The notes: generated from the letters alone by a model not told the origin. 63,602 nucleotides of DNA from Candidatus Binataceae bacterium (GCA_030041155.1 JASHOJ010000194.1:1-63602); one strand, 5' to 3'. Shown: positions 46,256 through 55,162, numbered from the stretch's first letter. Translations and numbers: made by a program.

Positions 46256-47155
46256 CTATTTGCGGCGCGCGCGCTTGGGGCGCGCGCTCGAGTGTCCGCG
46301 GCCGCCCGCCGCCGCGCGGGCGCGCGGCTGTTCCTCGGCCTCAGCCGCCTCTTCGCGCGAAGCAGCGGCGTTTACCGCCACGCCGCGCTTGTTGAGCGAG
46401 GCCTTGAGCGCGTCATAGAGATTTATTACCTTGGCCTTCTGCTTCGGCTCCGGCGCGGTGACGGTCTTGTTTCCCCTCACCTTCTCCTTCGCTGCTTCGA
46501 CCACGCGCTCGCGATAGGTGTCTTGGTATTTTTCCGGCTGGAATTTTTTGGCGGTCAGGTCGTCGATCAGGCGCTTTGCGAGCGACAGCTCCTGCGCTCC
46601 CACGTTTGCCTCGTCGCCTCGATAGACGCCGGCCGCGCTCACCACTTCATCCGCAAAATACATCGTGTGGAGCATCAGGCCGTCTCCATACGGCCGGATC
46701 ATCACCAGATGCTCTTTGGTCCTCATCGTGAACCGCGCAAGCGCGATCCGCTGGCTGTCTTTCAGGGCGCGGGCGAACAACCCGAAGGCGCGCGCCGACT
46801 CGACGGTGCATCCGAGGTGATAAGCGTTCTCAAAGTAGACCGGATCAACCTGCTCGAGCGGCAGAAACTCCTGGATGTCGATCAAATGATCGTCGCGTGC
46901 CTCCAGATTCTCAAGTTCCTGGTCGGTGAAGGTCACGATCTGGTTCTTCTCGACTTCGTAGCCGCGCACCAGTTCGCTGCGATCGATTAGCTTCTGCTCC
47001 AGCGGGCAGAAAATCTTCTGCTGGATCCGGCTGTTGTCCTTTTCATGGATAAGATGGAACCGCACCGACTGCGATCTGGTCGCGGTGTAGAGATGAACCG
47101 GAATCGAGACAAGGCCGAAAGAGATTGATCCATTCGCTGACGGGCGCGCGCTCAT
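46256..47155 (-). CDS. ku: Ku homodimer DNA end-binding protein
   Basis: 299 aa from the ATG at 47155, with GGAGGT eight bases upstream; the longer frame to 47257 has no homology. The Ku core runs from ANGSISFGLVSIPVHLYTATRS through KIFCPLEQKLIDRSELVRGYEVEKNQ, ARAFGLFARAL, ARFTMRTKEHLVMIRPYGDGLMLHTMYFADEV, and a Lys/Arg-rich tail (RGHSSARPKRARRK) that likely binds DNA and ligase. It holds broken ends for NHEJ. The ligase partner is encoded 4 kb away at 51109. Confidence 0.95.
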   Translation of the reverse strand: MSARPSANGSISFGLVSIPVHLYTATRSQSVRFHLIHEKDNSRIQQKIFCPLEQKLIDRSELVRGYEVEKNQIVTFTDQELENLEARDDHLIDIQEFLPLEQVDPVYFENAYHLGCTVESARAFGLFARALKDSQRIALARFTMRTKEHLVMIRPYGDGLMLHTMYFADEVVSAAGVYRGDEANVGAQELSLAKRLIDDLTAKKFQPEKYQDTYRERVVEAAKEKVRGNKTVTAPEPKQKAKVINLYDALKASLNKRGVAVNAAASREEAAEAEEQPRARAAAGGRGHSSARPKRARRK

Positions 47156-47389
47156 ACTGTCTGTACCTCCGGGGTCTCCATTCTCCTGCCTCGGACCTAT
47201 CGTACCGCCGATGTCACTCCTACCCCAAGCCTTGCATACGCGGTGAGCCCAAACCATAGGGCCGCCGCAAGCAGGAGCATCCCAGTAGCAAGCGCAATAG
47301 CCACTGTCTCTGAACCGGTTATTTTGTCCAGAACGATAAAAATGTGGAGGTACTCTCGGGAGCCAGCCCGCTACTAATATTCTGTCACG

Positions 47390-47701
47390 CTATCCAACTG
47401 CGGCTCGTTCCATGGCGCATCGGTTAAAAAGTTTGCACGGCCCATCTACGACGGCTCGCACAAGGTCGGCGAGGAATTGGCGCGCACTCTGATCGAAGCG
47501 GCTGAAAGGTCGGTCGGGAGCCCATTCTAAAGTCACGGTCAAAGCCTCGCCGCTATGCGACTGGCCAGTCGGCTCGTTATTGTCCTGGCGAGTCGTCGAT
47601 GCTCTCGGGCGCGCCGGCATTTCGGGCGGCACTTGGTGGGGTTGATCGATGGCAAAAGCCTTCTCCGCTCCTACTTGGGCGATAGCTCCTCGATAGCGCA
47701 T
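47390..47701 (-). CDS. doubtful hypothetical protein
   Basis: A 103-codon frame with ATG but no clear ribosome site. The second half (EALTVTLEWAPDRPFSRFDQ and ARQFLADLVRAVVDG) looks protein-like, the first half does not. No family is recognised. The surrounding 47156-48220 gap otherwise holds only the yeiH promoter and leader and a short hydrophobic frame (about 47218-47345 minus) with no start codon. Confidence 0.25.
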   Translation of the reverse strand: MRYRGAIAQVGAEKAFAIDQPHQVPPEMPARPRASTTRQDNNEPTGQSHSGEALTVTLEWAPDRPFSRFDQSARQFLADLVRAVVDGPCKLFNRCAMERAAVG

Positions 47702-47830
47702 CTGGGAGCGCCTCGCGCGATCCGAGTTCCAGCCATCATGCGACAGCGGCTTTCCCCACAGAAGGCTTTCCGATCTCCAGCAAGCGAAATCGATTGCCAG
47801 CGCTTATCACGGCGCTGGAAAGGAGCCTCC

Positions 47831-47859
47831 TTGACTCTGTGCCGAGTATAGTCTATTAA
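47831..47859 (+). promoter_or_regulatory. sigma-70-type promoter upstream of the YeiH-like gene
   Basis: TTGACT and TATTAA are separated by exactly 17 bp in the most AT-rich part of the gap. Transcription would begin near 47866, leaving a leader of about 355 nt before the ATG at 48221. The match is good; use in vivo is inferred. Confidence 0.5.
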
Positions 47860-48220
47860 TTCAATGGACTTTATAGATTATATTGACTGACTGGATGACC
47901 AAAGAGTTCGCATGAAAGGAGCGTCTGACGATCACTTCTAGCAATCCTCGCTCGACAGTCCTTGCCGACCTTGCCGCCGCAAAAACCATTGAGTGGCCCG
48001 CCGGCGGCAGGAACTCAGGCCTTGCCAAGTCGTGCTTCTCCCGCATAGCCGCGCTTCGCCTTTTCCGACCCGCGTCGCGATCGCACAGTTTCCGCTGGCC
48101 GCTCATGGTCGGCCCTTGTTGCCGGGATCAAGCTGCACAAGACCGAAGCAAATTTCCGCGGATAACGATACCCAACCGCAGTGCCTCGAAGCTTTGGACG
48201 CAGACATAAGGACGACAAAC

Positions 48221-49627
48221 ATGAGCGACATTAGCGAGATCAAAGCGAATCTCGACGCCAGCGCGCCGGCGCAACAAGCAAGCCGATGGAGCGAGCTTTG
48301 GCTGAAGGAAGATTGGTGGGCGATCTGGCTCGGACTGGGCATCGTACTGGTCGGCCTTGTTTTCTACCTCAACGGTTCGAGCATTAAATGGATCGCCGTC
48401 ACGCCGGCCAAATGGTCGACGCTGGCTCAACTTCGCGCGCATTTCGCCAACAACCTGCTTCGCTACATCACTCAGTTTGTTTTGTGGGTGATAATCTTTA
48501 CCGTTGCCCTCTCGGCCCTGGGACACAAGGCAAAGGAATTCCTGCCTGCTTTCGTTTTCCTCTACGTGCTGTCCATCGTAATTTTCGTGCTGGGCCAGTG
48601 GGATCAAGCCTACTATTACAACCTCGAGCCGCCTCTCGTTGCACTCGTGCTTGGCCTGTTCATTTCGAACACCGCCGTTCTGCCCCGTTGGCTGGATGCC
48701 GGATTTCGCGTCGAATTCTACATTAAGACAGGCATCGTGCTTCTGGGCGCGACCTTGCCCTTCACCTTGATTCTCTGGGCCGGCCCCGTCGCCATACTGC
48801 AAGCGTCGATCATATCTATTCTTACCTTCCTGGTAATTTTCTGGTCGAGCCGTCGGCTGGGACTGGATAACCAACTCGCCGCCACGCTTGGCGCAGGCGG
48901 AGCAGTGTGCGGCGTGTCCGCGGCGATCGCCGTCGCCGGTGCGGTCGGGGCCAAGAAGGAATATGCCCCTATCGCCATTACCAGCGTGATTATATGGGCC
49001 ATACTCATGATCTTTGGCCTGCCCTTCATAGCGAGAGCATTGGATCTTCATGCCGGTGTTGCGGGAGCCTGGATTGGCACCTCGGAATTCGCCGATGCCG
49101 CCGGGCTGGCAGCGGCGCAGGCCTATGCCGGGCTGGCGGGACATGGAAGCATCGCAGGCACCGGAGACCAGTCGGTATGGGCTTTCACGCTGATGAAGGT
49201 CGTCGGTCGCGACGTGTGGATAGGCATCTGGGCGTTCGTGCTGGCGATCATCTCGACTACGCGGTGGGAACGGACTGAATCCGGCCGCCGTCCGGAGGCT
49301 GGAGAGATCTGGTGGCGGTTCCCGAAATTCGTCATCGGGTTCGTCGTTGCGTCCATAGTCATCACTTGGGTGACGAAGGACCTCAGCATCGTCCAGTTCA
49401 ACAAGATTGCGAATCCCGCGCTGGTGGCGCCAATAAAAGACCTACGCACCTGGGCCTTCATCTTTTGCTTTCTCAGCATCGGCCTGACCACTCGGTTTCG
49501 TGAATTGGCGCGCGCTGGATCGAGACCCTTTGCCGCCTTCAGCATCGGCGCCATAGTCAATGTCGTGCTCGGCTTCCTACTCTCGGCGGTAGTATTCGCA
49601 TCACATTGGCAGAACTTGACGCGGTAG
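48221..49627 (+). CDS. YeiH-family (UPF0324) putative sulfate exporter
   Basis: 468 aa with about eleven hydrophobic helices. Segments FRVEFYIKTGIVLLGATLPFT, LGAGGAVCGVSAAIAVAGAVGAKKEYAPIAIT and SIGLTTRFRELARAGSRPFAAFSIGAIVNV are typical of the family. The start at 48221 (MSDISEIKANLDASAP, AAGGA upstream) is preferred over one at 47993 whose residues do not fit. Members are annotated as putative sulfate exporters; evidence for the substrate is limited. Confidence 0.88.
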   Translation: MSDISEIKANLDASAPAQQASRWSELWLKEDWWAIWLGLGIVLVGLVFYLNGSSIKWIAVTPAKWSTLAQLRAHFANNLLRYITQFVLWVIIFTVALSALGHKAKEFLPAFVFLYVLSIVIFVLGQWDQAYYYNLEPPLVALVLGLFISNTAVLPRWLDAGFRVEFYIKTGIVLLGATLPFTLILWAGPVAILQASIISILTFLVIFWSSRRLGLDNQLAATLGAGGAVCGVSAAIAVAGAVGAKKEYAPIAITSVIIWAILMIFGLPFIARALDLHAGVAGAWIGTSEFADAAGLAAAQAYAGLAGHGSIAGTGDQSVWAFTLMKVVGRDVWIGIWAFVLAIISTTRWERTESGRRPEAGEIWWRFPKFVIGFVVASIVITWVTKDLSIVQFNKIANPALVAPIKDLRTWAFIFCFLSIGLTTRFRELARAGSRPFAAFSIGAIVNVVLGFLLSAVVFASHWQNLTR

Positions 49628-49691
49628 CGGCGCCCGCGCGCAAACCGGACGGGTGGCCGATAGTGCGATATGGCGGCAGTGCAATAGATTT

Positions 49692-49937
49692 ATGAAGACC
49701 GACGATTCGACCAGACATGAACGCGAGACATGCCGAGGCTGCGTGCATTTTCGCAATGACCCGGAGTACCTCGAGCGCACTTTCAAGGGACTGACCAGCT
49801 TGGGTTCGGCCTATTCCTCCGTGCGCCATGACGACGGTGTATGCCGCCGCTTCGACCGGTATCTAAGCGCCAATTCCTGGTGCCCTCATTTCACAACCCT
49901 CGCTCTGCGCCCGAATTACCCGAGTCACGAGCAATAA
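49692..49937 (+). CDS. small four-cysteine protein
   Basis: 81 aa from the ATG at 49692. CRGCVHFRND (Cys14, Cys17), GVCRRFDRYL (Cys51) and SWCPHF (Cys64) form a C-x2-C...C...C pattern that could bind one zinc or an Fe-S cluster. No family name comes to mind. It follows the YeiH-like gene on the same strand by 64 bp and may share its transcript. The regular spacing and protein-like composition make it likely real. Confidence 0.65.
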   Translation: MKTDDSTRHERETCRGCVHFRNDPEYLERTFKGLTSLGSAYSSVRHDDGVCRRFDRYLSANSWCPHFTTLALRPNYPSHEQ

Positions 49938-49992
49938 CGGTCGCTTCCCACCATCCGGAGGCCTCGGGACCGGGAGGGTCAGCCGGGGACGA

Positions 49993-50403
49993 TCAGGAGC
50001 CTGCGGCCGCGCGAACTCGAGTCGCGGGCGCGGAGGGCCGAAACGATCCGCTCCTGGAGGCCACGGCGGCACGCCTGCGGGCACGCTGGCGGCGCAAGCC
50101 TCTTCGCAGCGATTGATAGTCGATACCCAGAGTCTCGCACAAATTGACGAAGCTGAACGGACCTCGATCCTTATCCGAGTAAATCCAGTCGTTTGCTTCC
50201 ACGTAATTGATGCGCTTGAGAATCGATCGATCTTCGCAGTAGTCCAGGTAGCATTTGACCGCGTCGTCCAGAATCGCGAACAGCAGATTGCGTTCGCCCT
50301 CGAACCGATGATCGTGCCGCTGTCCGTGGTACTGCGTGGGCAGAATCGAGGCGCCGGAAAAGACGCTTGGGCCGTCGTCTGACACGTGGAACGCTGCCTT
50401 CAT
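49993..50403 (-). CDS. conserved hypothetical protein with basic tail
   Basis: 136 aa. The central part (ERNLLFAILDDAVKCYLDYC, DWIYSDKDRGPFSFVNLCETLGIDYQSLRRGL) has the look of a small conserved family with a helix-turn-helix-like end: a Trp-Ile, then PFSFVNLCE, then YxxLRRGL. The C-terminal 35 residues are an Arg/Ala-rich disordered tail. Possibly DNA-binding, but I do not recognise a named domain. Confidence 0.65.
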   Translation of the reverse strand: MKAAFHVSDDGPSVFSGASILPTQYHGQRHDHRFEGERNLLFAILDDAVKCYLDYCEDRSILKRINYVEANDWIYSDKDRGPFSFVNLCETLGIDYQSLRRGLRRQRARRRAAVASRSGSFRPSAPATRVRAAAGS

Positions 50404-50711
50404 GTTTAAGCTCCGTCAAATGTTGAAAATCGGTTGAAGGCGACTAAGGCAAACTTGATACCAAGAAGAAAACCAAGCCTTTCGCGAACGATTATCCGGT
50501 TCATCACAGAAAGTTTTACATGGTAGGCGTCTTGGATAAGCCAAATGCCTATTTCGCTTAAACTTCGCGTGACCGCCTGCCACGGCCTCCCTCAATATCG
50601 GCCGCAACCGCTTGTCACCAATTCTGATGACCATGCTTCAACCAAAAAAAGGGGGCCGAAGAACTGCGGGAGGGGGATTGCAGCCTTCGACCCCGATCGG
50701 ACCAATTGCGG
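50404..50711. other. non-coding gap
   Basis: About 308 bp between the basic-tail protein and the SEC-C micro-gene. It is AT-richer than its neighbours and has a 72-codon minus frame (50416-50634) without a ribosome site or recognisable domain. It probably holds the promoter of the downstream minus-strand gene. Confidence 0.4.
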
Positions 50712-50792
50712 CTATTTGTTTTTACCGCAGCAGTCCTTGTACATTTTGCCCGAGCCACAAGGGCACGGAGCATTCGGATTTGGGTTCGCCAT
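50712..50792 (-). CDS. 26-aa SEC-C metal-binding micro-protein
   Basis: On the minus strand an ATG at 50792, with GGAGGT six bases upstream, opens a 26-codon frame encoding MANPNPNA then CPCGSGKMYKDCC and GKNK. The C-x-C-G-S-G-x-x-Y-x-x-C-C core is the SEC-C zinc motif known from the SecA C-terminus, where it contacts SecB and ribosomes. Here almost the whole protein is this motif. The perfect ribosome site and in-frame stop make translation credible. It may be a zinc or chaperone adaptor. Confidence 0.85.
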   Translation of the reverse strand: MANPNPNAPCPCGSGKMYKDCCGKNK

Positions 50793-51108
50793 AGAGTCAC
50801 CTCCTGTCGCTCTGATGCCGACAAGCTGGTGTCTTGCCGACGCCCGCGCATGACCCACGGCAAAGGCCGTCTTCCGTCGCCGTCAATCAACGCGGTATGG
50901 GCATAGCGAAGCAATTACACTGCCATGATGCTCGATCGCCCCGCCCCCTCATGAATGAACCGTCGTTTTCCGTCTCAGAAGCTCGGTTTGGGCGGAGGAT
51001 CATGTCCTGCTAATGCATCGGACGGCCCCATGCGATGCGGAAACCGGAAAAATCTTCCCGAGGAACGTCACATACCGGACTCGGTGATCGGCGGTAAGAT
51101 TCAACCCG
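50793..51108. other. non-coding gap
   Basis: 316 bp between the divergent SEC-C micro-gene and the ligase gene. No frame with a ribosome site or domain was found, and no strong hairpin. It should contain both promoters. Confidence 0.4.
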
Positions 51109-52128
51109 ATGGCTAATCGGCAACCGCGACGGACCGGAAAAAGCAACCACTTTGCAGCGCTCGGCGACGATGCCGAGCGTCTCCGCATTCCTCAGCCCGA
51201 GTGGATATCGCCGATGCTGGCGGTGCTGACCGATCGGCGATTCTCCAGCCCCGACTTCCTGTTCGAGCGCAAACTGGACGGCGAGCGCGCACTGGCTTTT
51301 CGCACCGCGGCCGGCACGCGCCTGATGAGCCGCAACCGCAAAGATATCAGCCGCTTCTACCCGGAAATTGTTGACGCGATGTCGCGCCAGCCATGCAAGG
51401 ACTTCATCGCCGACGGCGAGATCGTGGCCTTTGAGGGATCGCGCACCAGCTTCGAGCTGCTTCAATCACGGATGCATTATCTCGACCCCGACCCCGCGCG
51501 GCGGACGCCCGTTTTCTTCTACCTTTTCGACCTGCCATATCTCGCGGGATTCGATCTGCGCGCGATGCCGCTAAAGAATCGCAAGAAGCTCCTGCGCGCC
51601 GCCATTCGTTTCGAGGATCCACTGCGCTACACGGTCCATCGCGTCGGTGATGGCGAGGCATACTTTGCCAAAGCATGCGATCGCGGATGGGAAGGGCTAA
51701 TCGCAAAGCGCGCCGACAGCACATACACGGGCAATCGATCGCCGCAATGGCTCAAATTCAAGTGCTCGCGCCGCCAGGAACTGGTGATCGGGGGATTCAC
51801 CGCGCCGCAAGGCAGCCGCACTGGATTCGGCGCGCTGCTGGTCGGTTACTACGAGCGTGGAAAGCTCCGCTATGCCGGCAAGGTCGGCACCGGTTTCGAC
51901 AGCCGGATGCTCATGGCGATGTATGCTGAGATGAAAAAGCTGGCGCGCGGGACCTCGCCCTTCGTCGATGCGCCGCGCGAGCGCCATGTCACATGGATCG
52001 AGCCGCGGATGGTCGGCGAGTTCAGCTTCTGGGAATGGACCGCGCAAGGCCGGCTGCGCCAGTCGTCATTCATCGGGCTCAGGACCGATAAGCCCGCATC
52101 CAAGGTGGCCCGCGAGGTTCCCGCTTAA
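51109..52128 (+). CDS. stand-alone LigD-type ATP-dependent DNA ligase
   Basis: 339 aa. Motif I FERKLDGERAL has the adenylated Lys (KxDG), followed by RNRKDIS, FIADGEIVAFEG, FYLFDLPYLAGFDLR, GWEGLIAKRADSTY and WLKFKCSRRQELVIGGF (motif V KxK region). An OB-fold end runs from GRTGFGALLVGYY-like sequence to EFSFWEWTAQGRLRQSSFIGLR. This is the ligase domain of LigD without its polymerase and phosphoesterase parts. With Ku at 46256 it forms a minimal NHEJ pair. Confidence 0.92.
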   Translation: MANRQPRRTGKSNHFAALGDDAERLRIPQPEWISPMLAVLTDRRFSSPDFLFERKLDGERALAFRTAAGTRLMSRNRKDISRFYPEIVDAMSRQPCKDFIADGEIVAFEGSRTSFELLQSRMHYLDPDPARRTPVFFYLFDLPYLAGFDLRAMPLKNRKKLLRAAIRFEDPLRYTVHRVGDGEAYFAKACDRGWEGLIAKRADSTYTGNRSPQWLKFKCSRRQELVIGGFTAPQGSRTGFGALLVGYYERGKLRYAGKVGTGFDSRMLMAMYAEMKKLARGTSPFVDAPRERHVTWIEPRMVGEFSFWEWTAQGRLRQSSFIGLRTDKPASKVAREVPA

Positions 52129-52155
52129 GTGGCTCGCACTCTGGTTCTGACTTGA

Positions 52156-52983
52156 CTAAACGGAAGGCGGAAAAAAGGCGAGCGTCCGCACTTCAATGCT
52201 CTCGCGCGGCGTGGCATCGGGAGCGCTGGTGGGATCGTCAAATGCCGAATGCGCGGTGAAGCGCGCCACATCGGGCCTGGAGTCGTAGCACTTGATCAGC
52301 ATCACTTCGTTTTTGCGCATTTGCGGAAAGTAGTACCACTTATGCGCCGCGTTGTAGGCAAGTGAGTAAACCTCGCCCATTCGATCGCGGTAAATCAGAT
52401 CGTGCAGCACCAGATCGCCGGGCTCGATCGTGCGTGCGTCGCAGATCGCGAGCGGACTTTCCTCGACCCGGGCGCAGATCGGACGCCATACATTGATGAC
52501 GGCGAAGCGGCGCGCCAGCAGCTCCTGAGCGTCCGCGCCCATCAGATCCCGCACCCTTTGCGGTCCCGACTTCAATGTATAGTCGTTGTGCGCGACCTTA
52601 ACCGGCTCCTGCACGCCCTTCTGATGCTGCTTGGCAAGCGGACGGCATCGCACATTGTGGTCGAACACCAGCACTCGCGCGGCGCCGGTCGACTGCCGGA
52701 CAAGTTTTTCCACTTCGGGATAATAGACTTCGCGCACTTCTCGATCTGAGTAAAAATCCCCAACCGCGCTCTGCTGATTCACGACTACAAATCCCTGCCG
52801 ATCGAGCGACAAGTCATCCGCAATCGCGCGCGCGTCGTGGATAACGACTGGGAATTTCGAGTACCGCCCGCTACGCGCCGGCACTCCTTCGGGCGGCGGA
52901 TAAGTGTAGGTCACCGGATGCTGCCCGCGGTCCTCGAGGTAGTTTAGACGCGCTTCGACTTCGTGTTGCATGTTCGGCTCCAT
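52156..52983 (-). CDS. CmcJ/NvfI-family oxidoreductase-like protein
   Basis: 275 aa. LNYLEDRGQHPVTYTYPPPEG, FVVVNQQSAVGDFYSDREVREVYYPE, VLVFDHNVRCRP, VKVAHNDYT (a His-x-Asp that could bind iron), FAVINVWRPICARVEESPLAICDART and HKWYYFPQM are the markers of the CmcJ/GA4-desaturase group. Members are 2OG-Fe(II)-like enzymes in antibiotic and fungal pathways; bacterial copies are mostly unassigned. It stands alone next to the restriction island. Confidence 0.88.
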   Translation of the reverse strand: MEPNMQHEVEARLNYLEDRGQHPVTYTYPPPEGVPARSGRYSKFPVVIHDARAIADDLSLDRQGFVVVNQQSAVGDFYSDREVREVYYPEVEKLVRQSTGAARVLVFDHNVRCRPLAKQHQKGVQEPVKVAHNDYTLKSGPQRVRDLMGADAQELLARRFAVINVWRPICARVEESPLAICDARTIEPGDLVLHDLIYRDRMGEVYSLAYNAAHKWYYFPQMRKNEVMLIKCYDSRPDVARFTAHSAFDDPTSAPDATPRESIEVRTLAFFPPSV

Positions 52984-53005
52984 CCGCTCCGCTGCGCCGT
53001 GAGCG

Positions 53006-53031
53006 TCGCGATTAAGATGAGCTTACTTCAC
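53006..53031. repeat. left flanking direct repeat
   Basis: TCGCGATTAAGATGAG then CTTACTTCAC. It differs from the right copy by one substitution and one missing A. It lies 23 bp beyond the start of the CmcJ-like gene. Confidence 0.65.
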
Positions 53032-53145
53032 CGCCGTCCGCGGCACCATCGCCCGCCTTTGCTACTGGCTGCCCCAAGCCTCGCAGTGTGGCCCACGAAC
53101 CGCCACGCGGTGCAAATGCTAAACTGATCGCTCTTCAAGCGCTCA

Positions 53146-53982
53146 TCACATATCCCGCATTTTCTCGAGGAAAAGCCGCAGAATTTCATCGACCGATGCG
53201 AGCGGCGGGTGTTTGGTCAGGTGCTCCGCGATATCCTTTACGATCTGCTGCGCTGTGCGCGCGTCTTTCATCTTTGGATCTCGATATGCCCAGTCGCGGC
53301 CCGGATGCAGGGTGTCCCACGGCGAGCGCAGGTTGGCGCGGGTCGTGGGATCATCGCCGTGCTTGCCGAGACCATAGGCAATGCCGGTTTCGCTGTTCCA
53401 GATAGGCTTAAACAACTCTATCAGGTACGTCTCAGCCGCCGCCTGATATCCAGTCTGCACCACGAGCGCGCGGTACTCGAAATCCTCCTGCCGCAGCGTC
53501 GTGGACGCCTTGGCGATGTTCTTCCGGTGTTCGCTCAGGCGATTCGAGAGCCTAGGCCCCTGTTCCCTCGCCGTTTTGCTTGCGGGATCGGCGGGATCCG
53601 CCTTCCCCACGTAAATCGGATGTTCCTTTTTCGAAATGCCCCGATAGGCGGTGAAATCGCCTGTATAATACAGCGCGTACACGCCCGACCCGTAGAATCT
53701 TTCCACTGATGCGAGCGCCCGTCGCGGCTGCGCGATCATGGTGATGCCAATGATGCGTCCTGCGATATTCGGATTCGACGGCTCGAAGACGAAGCCAGGA
53801 TGCTTTACAGGGTCGAGGTCTTCGATGACCCTCTTCAACTTGTCGTACGCTTCACTAATCGTCTTGCGCACGCGTTGGGCACGCAGCGCCGGGAGATGCG
53901 CGGCTTCTTCACTCGCCAGAGTCTCCGAAAGTTTCTTGAGCTGTTCCGCCAGGTCTTCTAGTTTCTGGGGCGGCGTGGGCAT
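53146..53982 (-). CDS. Eco29kI-family GIY-YIG restriction endonuclease
   Basis: 278 aa from the ATG at 53982, 10 bp after the methyltransferase stop. An N-terminal coiled helix (LEDLAEQLKKLSETLASEEA) precedes the GIY-YIG nuclease: GVYALYYTG, HPIYVGKAD, RLSNRLSEHRKNI and AAETYLIELFKPIWNSE. The Tyr, Tyr, Arg/His, Glu and Asn match the active-site order of Eco29kI, which cuts CCGCGG. C-terminal residues (RSPWDTLHPGRDWAY) are also family-typical. Same specificity is possible but unproven. Confidence 0.92.
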   Translation of the reverse strand: MPTPPQKLEDLAEQLKKLSETLASEEAAHLPALRAQRVRKTISEAYDKLKRVIEDLDPVKHPGFVFEPSNPNIAGRIIGITMIAQPRRALASVERFYGSGVYALYYTGDFTAYRGISKKEHPIYVGKADPADPASKTAREQGPRLSNRLSEHRKNIAKASTTLRQEDFEYRALVVQTGYQAAAETYLIELFKPIWNSETGIAYGLGKHGDDPTTRANLRSPWDTLHPGRDWAYRDPKMKDARTAQQIVKDIAEHLTKHPPLASVDEILRLFLEKMRDM

Positions 53983-53992
53983 TCTCTTAGCT

Positions 53993-55162
53993 CTACCCCT
54001 CCTTGGCGATGAGCGTACGCGCGACGGACTTCGCAATCGCCTCCGCCAGCCTGGCCGGTACGGCATTGCCCAACTGGCGCATTGCCTCACTCCAAGCTCC
54101 CCGGAACGTGTAGTCGTCGGGTAATGTTTGAAGGCGGGCAGCCTCGCGCACGGTGAAGTATCGAACCGAGCCGTCCGGCCGAGCAAGCATGTTTTCTCCG
54201 CCGGGCACGCCGTGGTCCCCCGCCTTTAGCGTTTTCGCGGGTTCGTCCAGCGGACTACCGGTATGGCCCGGATAGCTGCGCGCCCCCGGATTGAACACGT
54301 GATTGGGAACACTACTGGATGGATTCCTTTCCGGGTCCGGTAGGTCGCTGATAGCGTCCCGCACCGTCCTCCACGGCGCCTTGCCAAAATCGAACTGCGG
54401 GTCGCAGCGCAGCCGCTCCACTCGGGCACCCTGCCGCTCAGTCAAGCTCGGCCTTTCACGCTTGGAAATCTCGTGCCGTTCCCAATACTCACCGTTAACC
54501 CATTGCGATAGCAGAAGCGCGTTCTCGGAGCAGCAGCCATCCGGAAAGCTCCATTGCAGGCCGAGATCTGAGCGGAACCCTACAATGAAGACCCGCTCGC
54601 GTCGTTGAGGCACGCCGTAATCCGCTGCGTTCAGCAGCCGAAAAACGACACTATACTCCGTCCTGTCTCGTGTCGAAGTGTGATGTTTCTCCAACCGAGC
54701 GCGGTGTTCCTTCCATGTCTCCGCCTTGCGACGCGTAAAGCTCGGATACGTGAGTTGCAGGAGCACATACTCGAAATATTCGGCGAAATTCTCACGCAGC
54801 AGGCCCTTCACGTTTTCGAAGATGAAGGCCTTGGGCCGAAGCTCCCGCACGGCGCGCACGGCCTCCGGGAACATATCGCGATTGTCCTTATACCCTCGGT
54901 GCTTGCCACCCAGTGAGAACGGCTGACACGGAGGCCCGCCCGAAACCACCATCACCTCACCTAGCTTCCCATAATCGAAATTCCGCACATCGCCCTCGAA
55001 CAATGGCCATTCCTCGACCGAGCGCATGTGATGCCGCTGGTTCTCTCGGAAGGTCTCACAGGCGTCATGATCCCACTCGATAACCGCAGCGTGCCGGAAA
55101 CCGGCGTTTGACATGCCGATGGCCAGCCCCCCAGCGCCAGCGAAGAGTTCAACGCTCCGCAT
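53993..55162 (-). CDS. C5-cytosine DNA methyltransferase
   Basis: 389 aa. Motifs in order: ELFAGAGGLAIGM (I), GGPPCQPFSLGGKHRGYKD (IV with catalytic Cys), FIFENVKGLL (VI), VPQRRERVFIVGF (VIII), then the target-recognition region, HGVPGGEN, and YFTVREAARLQTLPDDYTF with QLGNAVP (IX-X). It protects the host from the adjacent endonuclease. Its start overlaps the end of vsr by 14 bp. Confidence 0.96.
   Translation of the reverse strand: MRSVELFAGAGGLAIGMSNAGFRHAAVIEWDHDACETFRENQRHHMRSVEEWPLFEGDVRNFDYGKLGEVMVVSGGPPCQPFSLGGKHRGYKDNRDMFPEAVRAVRELRPKAFIFENVKGLLRENFAEYFEYVLLQLTYPSFTRRKAETWKEHRARLEKHHTSTRDRTEYSVVFRLLNAADYGVPQRRERVFIVGFRSDLGLQWSFPDGCCSENALLLSQWVNGEYWERHEISKRERPSLTERQGARVERLRCDPQFDFGKAPWRTVRDAISDLPDPERNPSSSVPNHVFNPGARSYPGHTGSPLDEPAKTLKAGDHGVPGGENMLARPDGSVRYFTVREAARLQTLPDDYTFRGAWSEAMRQLGNAVPARLAEAIAKSVARTLIAKEG

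Noticed and set aside
47218..47345. Minus-strand hydrophobic frame upstream of ku (ALATGMLLLAAALWFG)
   Set aside because: It looks like a membrane helix but has no ATG or good ribosome site; the only in-frame start is a GTG giving about 35 residues. Possibly a gene remnant.
48128..49144. 338-codon minus-strand frame opposite the YeiH-like gene
   Set aside because: Antisense to a clear membrane protein gene; the hydrophilic Gly/Asn/Gln-rich product is a typical shadow.
49585..49599. GGCGGTAGTATTCGC resembles an ops/RfaH element
   Set aside because: It lies inside the coding end of the YeiH-like gene, far from the polysaccharide operons, and is best explained by chance.
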